Assembly (NCBI GenBank): GCA_029227035.1
Contig: JAQXZD010000117.1
Span: 1-33,319, forward strand
Source: Lachnospiraceae bacterium
GTDB taxonomy: Bacteria; Bacillota; Clostridia; Lachnospirales; Lachnospiraceae
Reading direction: 5' to 3'
Length of the DNA stretch: 33,319 nt
The position numbers were made by a program, and so were the translations under genes. Of the stretch, positions 17,609 through 25,503 are shown piece by piece. The notes below the pieces were generated by a model. That model was not told where the DNA came from. It saw nothing but the letters and a program-made list of their open reading frames with translations, and made no database searches. Numbering within the stretch: position 1 is the first letter of the stretch; each line of letters begins with the position of its first letter.

Positions 17609-18691
17609 TTATCTGACTTTCCGGGCTACCTGTTCCGGATTTGCCGCATAACCCACCGCAACATCCGCGGTAATCCTGCCGCTTTGGCACAGGGCAATCA
17701 GGGATTGATCCATGGAAATCATTCCTTCCGACGCAGAAGTCTGAATCGCATTGTCAATCTGATAACTCTTATTGTCACGAATCATATTTTTGATTGCATT
17801 GTTCACATGCATAATTTCAAAAACAGGAATCATTTTTCCATCCACGCCGGGCACAAGCTGTTGCGAAACCACGGTGATAAGCACCGTCGCAAGCTGTGTG
17901 CGGATCTGCTCCTGCTGCTGGGATGGGAAGGAATCGATAATGCGGTCTATGGTATTGACCGCCCCTCTTGTGTGCAGCGTTGCCAACAGAAGGTGTCCGG
18001 TCTCTGCCGCAGTCATGGCAGTACGTATTGTCTCATAGTCACGCATCTCTCCAAGCTGAATGACATCCGGTGCCTGCCTGAGACATGCCCGCAACGCCGA
18101 CAGATAATCGTGGGTATCGATTGCAATCTCCCTCTGGCTGATCAACGATTTGTTGTTGCGATGCAGATACTCAATCGGATCCTCCAGCGTCACTATATGC
18201 GCCGACCGCTCCTGATTGATTTTGTCAATGATGCAGGCCTGGGTGGTAGACTTTCCGCTTCCCGCCGTACCGGAAAAAATCACCATGCCGTGCTGCTCCT
18301 TTGCGATTGCCATGACCTCATCCGGTATCTGCAGACTGTGATAATCCGGTATCTCAAACTGCACAATTCGGATGACCGCAGCCATGGAACCTCTCTGCCG
18401 GAATGCATTGACACGGAATCTGGCAAGTCCCATCCTCGCAAAGGAGAAGTCATCATCCCCTTCTGTCTCATATTTGTGCATATCCCGCTGTGCCATCGTA
18501 TAGATTGCCTGAATCAGTTCCTTGGTCTGATCCGGGAATACTTTTTCCTCGGAAATGCATTTGATCACGCCCTCCACCTTATAGCTTACCTGTCCTCCGG
18601 CAATGATGAAAAGATCCGAAGCTTTGTCTGCCACCGCTTTTTTCAAATATTCTTCCATCAACTGCTGATAATAACTGGTCTCAATTTCCAT
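17609..18691 (-). CDS. pilT: PilT-type type IV pilus ATPase
   Basis: Hexameric cytoplasmic ATPase of the retraction (PilT) family. The 360 residues include Walker A 'GTAGSGKST' at 141-149, the Asp box around 'VTLEDPIEY', Walker B 'QLGEMRD' at 212-218, the His box 'TGHLLLATLHT' at 231-241 and 'AIKNMIRD' at 299-306. The last is a version of the AIRNLIRE motif that marks PilT rather than the assembly ATPase PilB. It starts three bases after the preceding small gene, whose stop region provides the ribosome binding site. It is the only filament ATPase in the operon. Confidence 0.93.
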   Translation of the reverse strand: MEIETSYYQQLMEEYLKKAVADKASDLFIIAGGQVSYKVEGVIKCISEEKVFPDQTKELIQAIYTMAQRDMHKYETEGDDDFSFARMGLARFRVNAFRQRGSMAAVIRIVQFEIPDYHSLQIPDEVMAIAKEQHGMVIFSGTAGSGKSTTQACIIDKINQERSAHIVTLEDPIEYLHRNNKSLISQREIAIDTHDYLSALRACLRQAPDVIQLGEMRDYETIRTAMTAAETGHLLLATLHTRGAVNTIDRIIDSFPSQQQEQIRTQLATVLITVVSQQLVPGVDGKMIPVFEIMHVNNAIKNMIRDNKSYQIDNAIQTSASEGMISMDQSLIALCQSGRITADVAVGYAANPEQVARKVR

Positions 18692-18694
18692 CTT

Positions 18695-19105
18695 CTACTC
18701 CTCCATGAAATCGTCTACATCAAACAATTCCATATATTCTTCCGGCTCCCACCGGGTGGTCTCTTCCAGCTCCCACCGGTGCACCTTATATTCTTGTCCG
18801 GTGACTTCCACCACCACACTTAATACCTGTGTATCACTCACCGGACAACTGTATGCATAGAGATCTCCTTTTTGCACCACACCATCATCCACAATTCCGG
18901 CTCTGAGATTGCCGAGAATTCTCTCCGCCTCGCAGTCTGCCTGATAATAGGCCGTGACGGAATCATAGCTTTCCTCTGCCAGCCTCTCATCCGCCTTCAC
19001 CGTAGCCAGAACCAGCATGGAAAAAACCGTAAGACAGAGCACGGAAAAAATCACGAGAAGGGAACTTCCGCCCACCGGAGCCGGAACATTTGTCTTCTTA
19101 TTCAT
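18695..19105 (-). CDS. Small single-pass membrane protein, pilin-like (unidentified)
   Basis: I do not recognise a family. The 136 residues have a short polar start with 'VGGSSLL', one hydrophobic helix (about 14-36) and an extracytoplasmic domain with a Cys pair (about 58 and 87) and a very acidic C terminus ('YMELFDVDDFMEE'). This resembles PilX-type minor pilins that keep a long N-terminal helix. It overlaps the preceding gene by eight bases and lies between other pilin-like genes and pilT, which is the main reason to propose a filament role. Confidence 0.7.
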   Translation of the reverse strand: MNKKTNVPAPVGGSSLLVIFSVLCLTVFSMLVLATVKADERLAEESYDSVTAYYQADCEAERILGNLRAGIVDDGVVQKGDLYAYSCPVSDTQVLSVVVEVTGQEYKVHRWELEETTRWEPEEYMELFDVDDFMEE

Positions 19106-19535
19106 CCTCTACCTCCTGCCACGCAACTTCCATGGAAGAAATCTCTCTCCCGTTCTCTGCATCCGAAACCGTAATCTCTCCATAACTGCACAGTTTTCCG
19201 ATATCCTTTTGTACAAAAGAAGCCTCGAACCCTGCCTCTTCTTCCGCGGAGGCAGGATTCCAATCGGAATCGTAATACAGGATTATCCCATCCTCTTTTA
19301 CTTCTCCGCCAATCCTATCGCATACCGCATCCAAATCTCCATGGTATGCCTTTAGCGTCTCCGCAAGCGTCTGACTGACATTCATGGCATGATTTTCTTC
19401 CGACAAATGCACGGATATGCTTCTTGCTTTTACAAAAGCCTGTACACACAGTGCGGCTGCCAGTGCGAACACCAGCACCATAATCACCTGCTCCATCAAA
19501 ACCAGCGGAGCCTTGCTTTGCTTTTCCTGCATCAC
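19098..19535 (-). CDS. Minor pseudopilin-like membrane protein
   Basis: 145 residues: basic leader, then 'KAPLVLMEQVIMVLVFALAA'. This places a Glu five residues into a long hydrophobic helix, like the +5 Glu of type IV prepilins, although the usual Gly before the cleavage site is missing (Ala-Pro instead). The remainder is a soluble domain with beta-strand character ('GIILYYDSDWNPAS'). It overlaps both neighbours (ATGA-type overlap with the upstream gene). Function inferred from context and N terminus. Confidence 0.7.
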   Translation of the reverse strand: MMQEKQSKAPLVLMEQVIMVLVFALAAALCVQAFVKARSISVHLSEENHAMNVSQTLAETLKAYHGDLDAVCDRIGGEVKEDGIILYYDSDWNPASAEEEAGFEASFVQKDIGKLCSYGEITVSDAENGREISSMEVAWQEVEDE

Positions 19536-20053
19536 TTATCCTCCTGCCCGCTCCGCACAGCCATATTCAGGCTGCTTTCACTTCCATCTTCATTAGTGAC
19601 GGTAAAGGTGATCAGACTTCCCTCTTTTTGAATCTGAAGTCCTTTTGCCGCCAGTATCTCACTCCCGTCCTCCGGCGCAAGCCCACCGTCCTCCGCACAC
19701 AAAACTTCACGGATATATCCGTCATAATAGTAAATCTTCGTATAGAATCCCGGTACTTCTCCGTCCTCCCCGACAAACTGCAGATAGAGCGTATTCGTTT
19801 CATCCGCCCCGGCATCTGTCCTGTCCGAAAAGCTTCCCACAAATATATTGCCTGTACTGTCACTGTGCCGCAGTTTTGCCGCAAGATACTGTACGCCGGT
19901 TCTCTGATTGTAAGCAGCCCGGTCCCTCTCCACCAGTTTCTCATAGGAGGAAGCGCCAAACAGCAAAACCAGAAGAATACACCCGGCAAATACCGCAAAT
20001 AACAACAGCACATAGACACCATCCATATGATGCCTTGTTGTCTCTCTCTTCAT
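19532..20053 (-). CDS. Minor pseudopilin-like protein (possibly DUF4860 type)
   Basis: 173 residues with one N-terminal membrane helix (about 13-33), then 'YNQRTGVQYLAAKLRHSD' and a strand-rich domain with 'TLYLQF', 'YTKIYYYDGYIREVLC' and 'SLITFTVTNEDGS'. Such proteins accompany GspF and PilT in clostridial loci; I recall the name DUF4860 for a similar family but cannot verify it here. There is no Glu in the helix and no clear prepilin cleavage site. ATG follows a GGAAGTGGAA stretch 11 bases after the upstream gene. Confidence 0.68.
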   Translation of the reverse strand: MKRETTRHHMDGVYVLLLFAVFAGCILLVLLFGASSYEKLVERDRAAYNQRTGVQYLAAKLRHSDSTGNIFVGSFSDRTDAGADETNTLYLQFVGEDGEVPGFYTKIYYYDGYIREVLCAEDGGLAPEDGSEILAAKGLQIQKEGSLITFTVTNEDGSESSLNMAVRSGQEDK

Positions 20054-20064
20054 ATTCCACTTCC

Positions 20065-20400
20065 TTATTTACTGACAACCGTAATTTCCGGCATGACATT
20101 ATCCGCAAAAATCTCATAAAACACATCATACCTGTCATGATCAATCTGCAGACCGTAATGTTCTTCCATATAATCGATTGTGGCAGGATAACTGCCTTCT
20201 ATGGCATAACAGTTTAAGACCGCCTTCTGTATGCTGTCCTGCATCTGCTTTAAACTTTCCGCCTCCTGCCTGCTGCTGACGTTTCCTGCCGCCACCAGCA
20301 ATATGCCAGCCGCCGCAATCATACAAAACGGCATAACCAGATATTTCAGCAGCGTATCCAGTTTTCGCAAAAAATGTTTTCCCATGTTCTCATCCGTCAC
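20065..20400 (-). CDS. Small pilin-like membrane protein
   Basis: 111 residues: one hydrophobic helix (about 20-40), then an amphipathic stretch 'QMQDSIQKAVLNCYAIEGSYP', shown here as its first 20 residues plus one in the gene. The pattern 'CYAIEGSYPATIDYMEEHYGL' (residues about 69-89) strongly resembles the start of the globular part of pseudopilins, where 'A...EG.YP..L..L' is common. Start GTG (or an ATG five codons later), three bases after the GspF-like gene. Probably a filament subunit. Confidence 0.72.
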   Translation of the reverse strand: MTDENMGKHFLRKLDTLLKYLVMPFCMIAAAGILLVAAGNVSSRQEAESLKQMQDSIQKAVLNCYAIEGSYPATIDYMEEHYGLQIDHDRYDVFYEIFADNVMPEITVVSK

Positions 20401-20403
20401 TTT

Positions 20404-21450
20404 CTATCCGATGGATGCCATAATATTCATAAGCGGAATCATCACGGACAAAAGAATCACACCAACCAGAATGGAGGTGATAATCACGATTGTAGGCTCT
20501 ATCCTGGACACTGCCCCGTCAATGGTTCGCTCCGCATCCTCCTCAAGTCTTCCCGCAATCTCAACCATAATGTCATCCCCTGCACCGCTTTTTACACCAA
20601 GGGAAATCATTCTGCAGTACATTGCCGGAAAGATATCTGCCTTTTTCAGAGAATCCGCCAAAGGCTCACCCTGTTCCAGATTTTCCAGGCACTGTTCATA
20701 GCCGGCTCTCACCTTTCTGGAATCCTCATGGAAATCCATTGCGGTACGCATGGCATCTTCAATGGCAAGACCACTCATCATCCCCATGGAAAGAGCCGAA
20801 GCAAAACGCGCCATTCCCACTTTGCGAAAGACTCCCCTGTCTCCAAAGCAGCTTTTCAGCCATCCCGTCAGCTTTGCCCGAAGACCGTCGGAAAAATAGA
20901 GAACCAGAACAGCGACTGCAAAAATCCCCATCACAATGCCAAGTACCGGAAGCGCTGAAGACAGCACCTCTCCAAACCGCAGCAGGCCCGCCGCCATGCC
21001 TGTCATACTGCCACCGAGCTGTCTGTATACCGTATCAAAAATCGGGAGCACACGCACCAGCAGAATTCCAATAATCAAGAGCATCAGTATGAGTAAAATA
21101 ACCGGATACAAAATGGCGCTCCGGATACGCTCCGACAACTGCCTCTGCCTCTCATAATAATCGGCAAGTGCTTTAAATGCCGCTTCCGTGCGTCCGGTCT
21201 CCTCCCCGGTTCTCGCCATGTAAACCACATAATCCGGAAAACATCCGCTCTGTTCCATGGCATCCGACATCTGTAATCCATTATCCACCTGCTCACTCAT
21301 CCCCAGCAGAAGTTTCTTTGCCTGTGCATCCTCTTCGTCTTCTGCCAGCATCTGCAGTCCATCTCCTATGGAGATGCCTGCATGAAGCAGGAGGGAAACC
21401 TGCAGGCAGAATGCCGACAGATAATCATTGGATAAGTTCATTTTCTTCAT
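20404..21450 (-). CDS. pilC: GspF/PilC-type inner-membrane platform protein
   Basis: Platform protein of type II secretion or type IV filament machines, coupling the cytoplasmic ATPase to pilin movement. The 348 residues contain two GspF domains ('FCLQVSLLLHAGISIGDGL' and 'FASALSMGMMSGLAIEDAM'), each followed by the typical 'LEEDAERTIDG...EP' or 'ALADYYERQRQL' segment and hydrophobic helices; the final helix ends 'PLMNIMASIG'. The start chosen is ATG 21450 ('MKKMNLSNDYLSAF'); an upstream in-frame ATG at 21498 lies inside the terminator-like hairpin. It is the first gene of the filament-argS operon. Confidence 0.92.
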   Translation of the reverse strand: MKKMNLSNDYLSAFCLQVSLLLHAGISIGDGLQMLAEDEEDAQAKKLLLGMSEQVDNGLQMSDAMEQSGCFPDYVVYMARTGEETGRTEAAFKALADYYERQRQLSERIRSAILYPVILLILMLLIIGILLVRVLPIFDTVYRQLGGSMTGMAAGLLRFGEVLSSALPVLGIVMGIFAVAVLVLYFSDGLRAKLTGWLKSCFGDRGVFRKVGMARFASALSMGMMSGLAIEDAMRTAMDFHEDSRKVRAGYEQCLENLEQGEPLADSLKKADIFPAMYCRMISLGVKSGAGDDIMVEIAGRLEEDAERTIDGAVSRIEPTIVIITSILVGVILLSVMIPLMNIMASIG

Positions 21451-21474
21451 AGCTGTTCCATCCTTTGCCTGATT

Positions 21475-21504
21475 TAAAACAGGCCTGTGAAAAATCACAA
21501 GCCT
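21475..21504 (-). terminator. Terminator-like hairpin before the filament operon
   Basis: Positions 21481-21490 pair with 21495-21504 (10 bp with one G-U on the minus strand), followed by GTTTTAAA on the minus strand. It would stop transcription from the transglutaminase gene; the T-tract is short, so it may be leaky. Confidence 0.55.
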
Positions 21505-21518
21505 TATTACTTTGAGCC

Positions 21519-21703
21519 GAATTATTCACAAACACCACAAGCCACAGACCAGTTGTGCAATGCACACCTTTCGCTGCTTTGCAGCTTTTGTCTGAGGCTG
21601 TGTGGTGGGTGAATTCTATTCACCCGCCAAGTGAATCATAAATTCGTCTTACAAGCAAGCTTGACGCCCGAATTACGATTTCACTTGGTCCTGTGAATAA
21701 TTC
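21519..21703 (-). other. Highly structured intergenic element with 12-bp terminal inverted repeats
   Basis: GAATTATTCACA (21519-21530) is repeated as its exact reverse complement at 21692-21703. Between them are nested hairpins: 21533-21549 with 21590-21607 (imperfect), 21573-21577 with 21581-21585, an 8-bp stem 21607-21614/21618-21625, and a 9-bp stem 21627-21635/21680-21688 enclosing a further stem-loop. No reading frame of note is present. It begins two bases after the transglutaminase stop. It could be a 3' UTR RNA, a structured ncRNA, or a small palindromic repeat (MITE- or REP-like); no transposase is nearby. Confidence 0.7.
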
Positions 21704-21705
21704 AG

Positions 21706-22593
21706 TTAATATGCATACTTTGCTTTATAATTGCTTCCGTCTCCGATATACTTCATTATCGAAGAACTGGAGTTGGAGGAAGATGCAAAAGTCGGATCCA
21801 TCCGGTTCCACTTCTCTCCGTCAAAATAGATGACATTGTCAATCCAGCCTTCCTTTTCGGAATATACGCTGATCCATGCATGATAAGCCGAGCCCGCATA
21901 ACCGATTACAAGCTTTGTCGGAACTCCCTGACTGCGAAGCATCGCCGTCATGGTAGCGGCATAGTCAAAGCAGATTCCCTTCTTTGACTTATATACGGAA
22001 TCCAGATTCGGCAGATATCCGCTTTCCACATTCTTTGCCTTCTTCTTGTCATACTTGAAATAATCAATGGTCCAGTTGTAGATTTTTTCGACCTTCTTCA
22101 TCTCTTTAGATGTATTCTTGCACAGAGACTTCGCCTTCTTCACACACTTGGTGCTTGAAGTATAATTTACAAACTGATTCGACATCAAAAACGGAGACTG
22201 CGCATCCTTGAGCTTCGCATTAAAACTCTGGGAAGCGGCGGTTGCATAGCTGTTGCCCGACACGTTCGTATACACCGTCACCTTATAATCCCCGTTTCCC
22301 TCTGAGAGCGGAAATGTTGCCCATTTCTTAGGCTTTATATTGTAAGTATATGTCACACCGGTTGGACACTTAACCTGTGCCTTCAGCTTTACCTTGGTGG
22401 ACTTCTTATACTTTACCATGACATATCCCTCCGTAATGTTGGAATAGTCAATGACCACCTGCGAGTTTTCCTGCACGCTCTTGCCGGAGGCTTTCGGGGT
22501 GATCACCTTTGCTTCCGTGCTCATGCCGCCTGCCAGGAAAATCAGACAGAATACCAGTATCAGAGCTGTCATTCTCTTGATTCTTTTTCCCAT
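21706..22593 (-). CDS. Secreted transglutaminase-like (papain-fold) protein
   Basis: A 295-residue protein with a signal peptide (about 1-28, ending 'MSTEAKV') , an N-terminal beta-rich region (about 30-130) and a C-terminal transglutaminase-like core. The likely triad is Cys208 in 'GICFDYAATM', His238 in 'YHAWISV' and Asp266 in 'RMDPTF'. Such domains in bacteria may act as proteases, crosslinkers or amidases; the substrate is unknown. Start chosen at ATG 22593 (after AAAGGAG); 20 upstream in-frame codons are less likely. It follows gtfB by 68 bases on the same strand, with its own probable promoter. Confidence 0.85.
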   Translation of the reverse strand: MGKRIKRMTALILVFCLIFLAGGMSTEAKVITPKASGKSVQENSQVVIDYSNITEGYVMVKYKKSTKVKLKAQVKCPTGVTYTYNIKPKKWATFPLSEGNGDYKVTVYTNVSGNSYATAASQSFNAKLKDAQSPFLMSNQFVNYTSSTKCVKKAKSLCKNTSKEMKKVEKIYNWTIDYFKYDKKKAKNVESGYLPNLDSVYKSKKGICFDYAATMTAMLRSQGVPTKLVIGYAGSAYHAWISVYSEKEGWIDNVIYFDGEKWNRMDPTFASSSNSSSSIMKYIGDGSNYKAKYAY

Positions 22594-22643
22594 AAAGTCT
22601 CCTTTCCGGCCTTGCGCCATTGCATTTTTCTCCACTTTTTTAC

Positions 22644-22672
22644 AGTATAACACGTTTTTCTTTATCTGAAAA
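22644..22672 (-). promoter_or_regulatory. Possible promoter of the transglutaminase-like gene
   Basis: Minus strand: TTTTCA (22667-22672), 17-bp spacer, TATACT (22644-22649), straddling the gtfB stop codon. The -35 is only fair. Confidence 0.42.
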
Positions 22673-24008
22673 GGGAAATTTGCTCCTCCGCCATGGCCTC
22701 TTTCCGCTGCATTTCCAGATGCTTCTCCATAAGATGATTATCTTCCAGAATGGCACGGATGTCCTCCAGCATACGGTCTGAATCTGCTGCCGGATAGATA
22801 TGCTCCGATGCCGTATACTCCCTCCTGTGCGCCGTCTCTTCAAAGGCAAATATGAGCTGATTCTGCAAAAATGCACGCCGGAGTGCCGACACAATTTCCC
22901 CATAATGATTGATGTCAAAGTACCAGTCACAGCGCTCAAACAGCCGGTCCAGAAAATTCATTTTCACATTCGGATACAGCGTAACATTGTCGTATTCTCC
23001 CATTGCCATAAGCTTGGAAGACATCTCCGTGAGCGCCGCAATGTGAAAATGCAACATCGGCAAAGCCTCTATAACCTTCCGGCACTGTTCAATGTTATCG
23101 GAATTCGTACAGATCAGTGCCTCTCGTCCATGCCTGTTCTCCCGCTCAAAAGGATACAGATATCCCTGCAGATGCAAAACCTCCGGATTTGCTCCAAGCT
23201 CCAGAAGCTTCTCGTATGCCGCGCGGTTCTGTACCATAACGGCTCCGGTACCGCTTCTTTTTTCCAGAATCCCTACCATATTTCCCGGAATATCCTCCCG
23301 CTTTGGCTCCTGCCAGAACAGTACATGGTTCCTGTCCGGATTCCGTAACCTCTCCGAGACGAAAAACGAAGTGGACAGCGTATTGAAAAAAATCCGCTGA
23401 TTTTCCAATCCCGCAGCCTTTAACGCATAGACGGCAAAATCCGTTTTGTTGTTAAAAATGCGCACCTTGTCCCCGTCATTTAAGATAATGTCATTCGTTA
23501 CATAATTTTCGACAATCTTTTCCTGTCCCTCTGCCGAAAAATAGGTTTTGGTAACCTTCTGTCCCTTTTCATTAAAAACCGTTCTTGCATACAGTGCCCC
23601 ACAGGAATTGTAGTGATCGCTGGAACGCACGACGCCTCTCTCGTCCAGCCAGTCCACCACCTTCACCAGCCGCTTATTCTTCGGTTCCGTATAGAAAATT
23701 CTGCCCCTTTCACGGTAGAGGTCATACACCTGCGCCTGCGTATTGTTGCCTTTAATCTCCCAGTAATCCGGCACAGGTATCTGATTGAAATACCGCGGTC
23801 TTCCAAAGGAATCCGGTGCATTTTTATAATCTCCCAGGAAATAATCATATACGGATTTTGCACCCTCCGGCAAAAATCCCTCATCCTCCAATATCACTGT
23901 ATGAAATTTCTGTCCGGACAGGAGAAAGGAAGTATAAAGCTTCCGGCTTTCCTCCGAAAAATTGTCCATCAGGAGCAGGAAGTCATTTCCTGCAACAGAT
24001 TTTTCCAT
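22662..24008 (-). CDS. gtfB: Accessory Sec glycosylation partner GtfB
   Basis: Non-catalytic or weakly catalytic partner that binds the serine-rich acceptor and, with GtfA, forms the O-GlcNAc transferase for SRR adhesins. The 448 residues start near 'ESRKLYTSFLLSGQKFHT' and carry 'VILEDEGFLPEGAKSVYDYF', an N-terminal pattern of the GtfB family, and end in a GT-B-like half ('YDNVTLYPNVKMNFLDRLFE', 'CDWYFDINHYGEIVSALRRA'). ATG 24008 has GAGGAGG and overlaps gtfA by 40 bases. It is last in the aSec operon; no asp4 or asp5 follows. Confidence 0.9.
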   Translation of the reverse strand: MEKSVAGNDFLLLMDNFSEESRKLYTSFLLSGQKFHTVILEDEGFLPEGAKSVYDYFLGDYKNAPDSFGRPRYFNQIPVPDYWEIKGNNTQAQVYDLYRERGRIFYTEPKNKRLVKVVDWLDERGVVRSSDHYNSCGALYARTVFNEKGQKVTKTYFSAEGQEKIVENYVTNDIILNDGDKVRIFNNKTDFAVYALKAAGLENQRIFFNTLSTSFFVSERLRNPDRNHVLFWQEPKREDIPGNMVGILEKRSGTGAVMVQNRAAYEKLLELGANPEVLHLQGYLYPFERENRHGREALICTNSDNIEQCRKVIEALPMLHFHIAALTEMSSKLMAMGEYDNVTLYPNVKMNFLDRLFERCDWYFDINHYGEIVSALRRAFLQNQLIFAFEETAHRREYTASEHIYPAADSDRMLEDIRAILEDNHLMEKHLEMQRKEAMAEEQISLFR

Positions 24009-25477
24009 TGATTCTCCACCTCCTCTGTCAGATACCGCTCTGCAATCCGGTATGAGTGTTCACAAAAAGCTTCCAGATCTGCCTCCGTAAACAGCCGCAC
24101 TATGGCTTCCGCAAGTTTGCCAATACGCAGTTTGGAATCCATCTCACTGCCCGCTTCAATCAGGTATCCGTTCTTTCCGTCTTCGATAAAAGTCTGGTTT
24201 CCATAGCGCACATCAAAACCAATAATGGGAAGTCCCGAGCCTGCCGCCTCTAAAAGTGTCAGCCCGAAGCCTTCGCTGGTGGAACCGGACAGATATGCCT
24301 CATAGCCTGCATAAACCTCTGCCAGATTCTGCTGTCCGCATAAACGCACATAGTCCGTACACCGCAGACGTCTGATCTGTTTTTGCAGTCTTTCTTCCTC
24401 TCCACCTTTTCCGTAAATGTCCAGTGTCAGATCCGGAATCTGTTTTCTCGCTTCACAGACCGCTGCAACCAGCCAGTCCACGTGCTTTTCCGAGGCAAGT
24501 CTGGATGCTGTAATCAAAGCATGCTTTTTCCGCCCATTCTTCGGATACACCAGTCGGTCCAGACTGCCCACCGGAATCGTTACAACACACGGCGTAATCC
24601 CATAATACTTCTGAAACTGTTCCCTGAGCAGCGTGTTCTGCGCGTCGGTTGCCGTCACATAAAACGCCACGCGCCTGTGCTGCGAAAATGCATACTCATA
24701 ATAATTGTTCCAAAGGATATTGACTTCATCCGTACTGCCCTCACTGAAGTGATCCGCATGGATAACGATTCCGATTTTGGCAGATCCTGCATTCTGCATG
24801 ATTGCCTGCCCGATTCCGGTGGTGCGGTCAATCAAAACCACATCTTGCTCCGTCAGGGCAAGCTTCGACACCATATATCCCACCAGCTCTTCCTTCGAGC
24901 AGATCAATCGATCCGGAAACTGATACATCACCACATCATTATCATTGATTTCTTCATATGCCACGGTTCCGTCTTCATTGAAAAAGCGGCGCTGGTACAG
25001 ATGCGCCCTGCCGTCCAGCGGTGCATAATATTCCGCATAAATGCGGCAGTAGGTATAGTAATCCTTCCGGATTAATTTTCCTCTCGATACAATTTCCACC
25101 CGGTGCACCAGATTGCTTTTTTCGTCTGTCAGATAAACCATGTAGAAAATGTCTTCTTCCGAAAATTCATACTTTGCCTTATTTCCCTGCCGCGTAAACG
25201 TATATTTCCGGTCCGAAAACTGTTTTTCAAGGTCTTTTAAAGAAAAAGAAACCGGTGCAATCTTACAGTCCGAAAAAAAAGTATAGAGCCACAAAACCTC
25301 CGAATCCAGGAAACCGATATTCTTTGTCATATGTTCAATGTTTTCCTGCGGAAACATATCCGTAAACACAAATTTTGCATCCTGTCCGATTCTTCTTAAA
25401 ATATTCGCCCGGTATGCCTGTGCATATTCCACTCCGCTGGATGCCCAGCCGATTCCAAGATTAAAATTGTAGACCAT
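23969..25477 (-). CDS. gtfA: Accessory Sec glycosyltransferase GtfA
   Basis: Catalytic GT4-type subunit that adds the first N-acetylglucosamine to Ser/Thr of the SRR adhesin in the cytosol. The 502 residues begin with the family hallmark 'YNFNLGIGWASSGVEYAQAY', continue with a beta-meander acceptor-binding domain (about 80-190), and end in the UDP-sugar-binding half with 'SRLASEKHVDWLVAAV', 'SEGFGLTLLEAAGSGLPIIG' and 'FIEDGKNGYLI'. ATG 25477 is chosen over GTG 25483 because homologues start close to it and AAAGGG sits at fitting distance. It starts 26 bases after secA2. Confidence 0.93.
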   Translation of the reverse strand: MVYNFNLGIGWASSGVEYAQAYRANILRRIGQDAKFVFTDMFPQENIEHMTKNIGFLDSEVLWLYTFFSDCKIAPVSFSLKDLEKQFSDRKYTFTRQGNKAKYEFSEEDIFYMVYLTDEKSNLVHRVEIVSRGKLIRKDYYTYCRIYAEYYAPLDGRAHLYQRRFFNEDGTVAYEEINDNDVVMYQFPDRLICSKEELVGYMVSKLALTEQDVVLIDRTTGIGQAIMQNAGSAKIGIVIHADHFSEGSTDEVNILWNNYYEYAFSQHRRVAFYVTATDAQNTLLREQFQKYYGITPCVVTIPVGSLDRLVYPKNGRKKHALITASRLASEKHVDWLVAAVCEARKQIPDLTLDIYGKGGEEERLQKQIRRLRCTDYVRLCGQQNLAEVYAGYEAYLSGSTSEGFGLTLLEAAGSGLPIIGFDVRYGNQTFIEDGKNGYLIEAGSEMDSKLRIGKLAEAIVRLFTEADLEAFCEHSYRIAERYLTEEVENQWKNLLQEMTSCS

Positions 25478-25503
25478 TTTCACCCTTTCCTTCCTCTTAC
25501 ATG

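Noticed and set aside
21519-21703. Insertion sequence or tRNA-like gene
   Set aside because: No transposase frame, no flanking direct repeat that I can see, and no tRNA anticodon or TPsiC pattern; kept only as a structured element.
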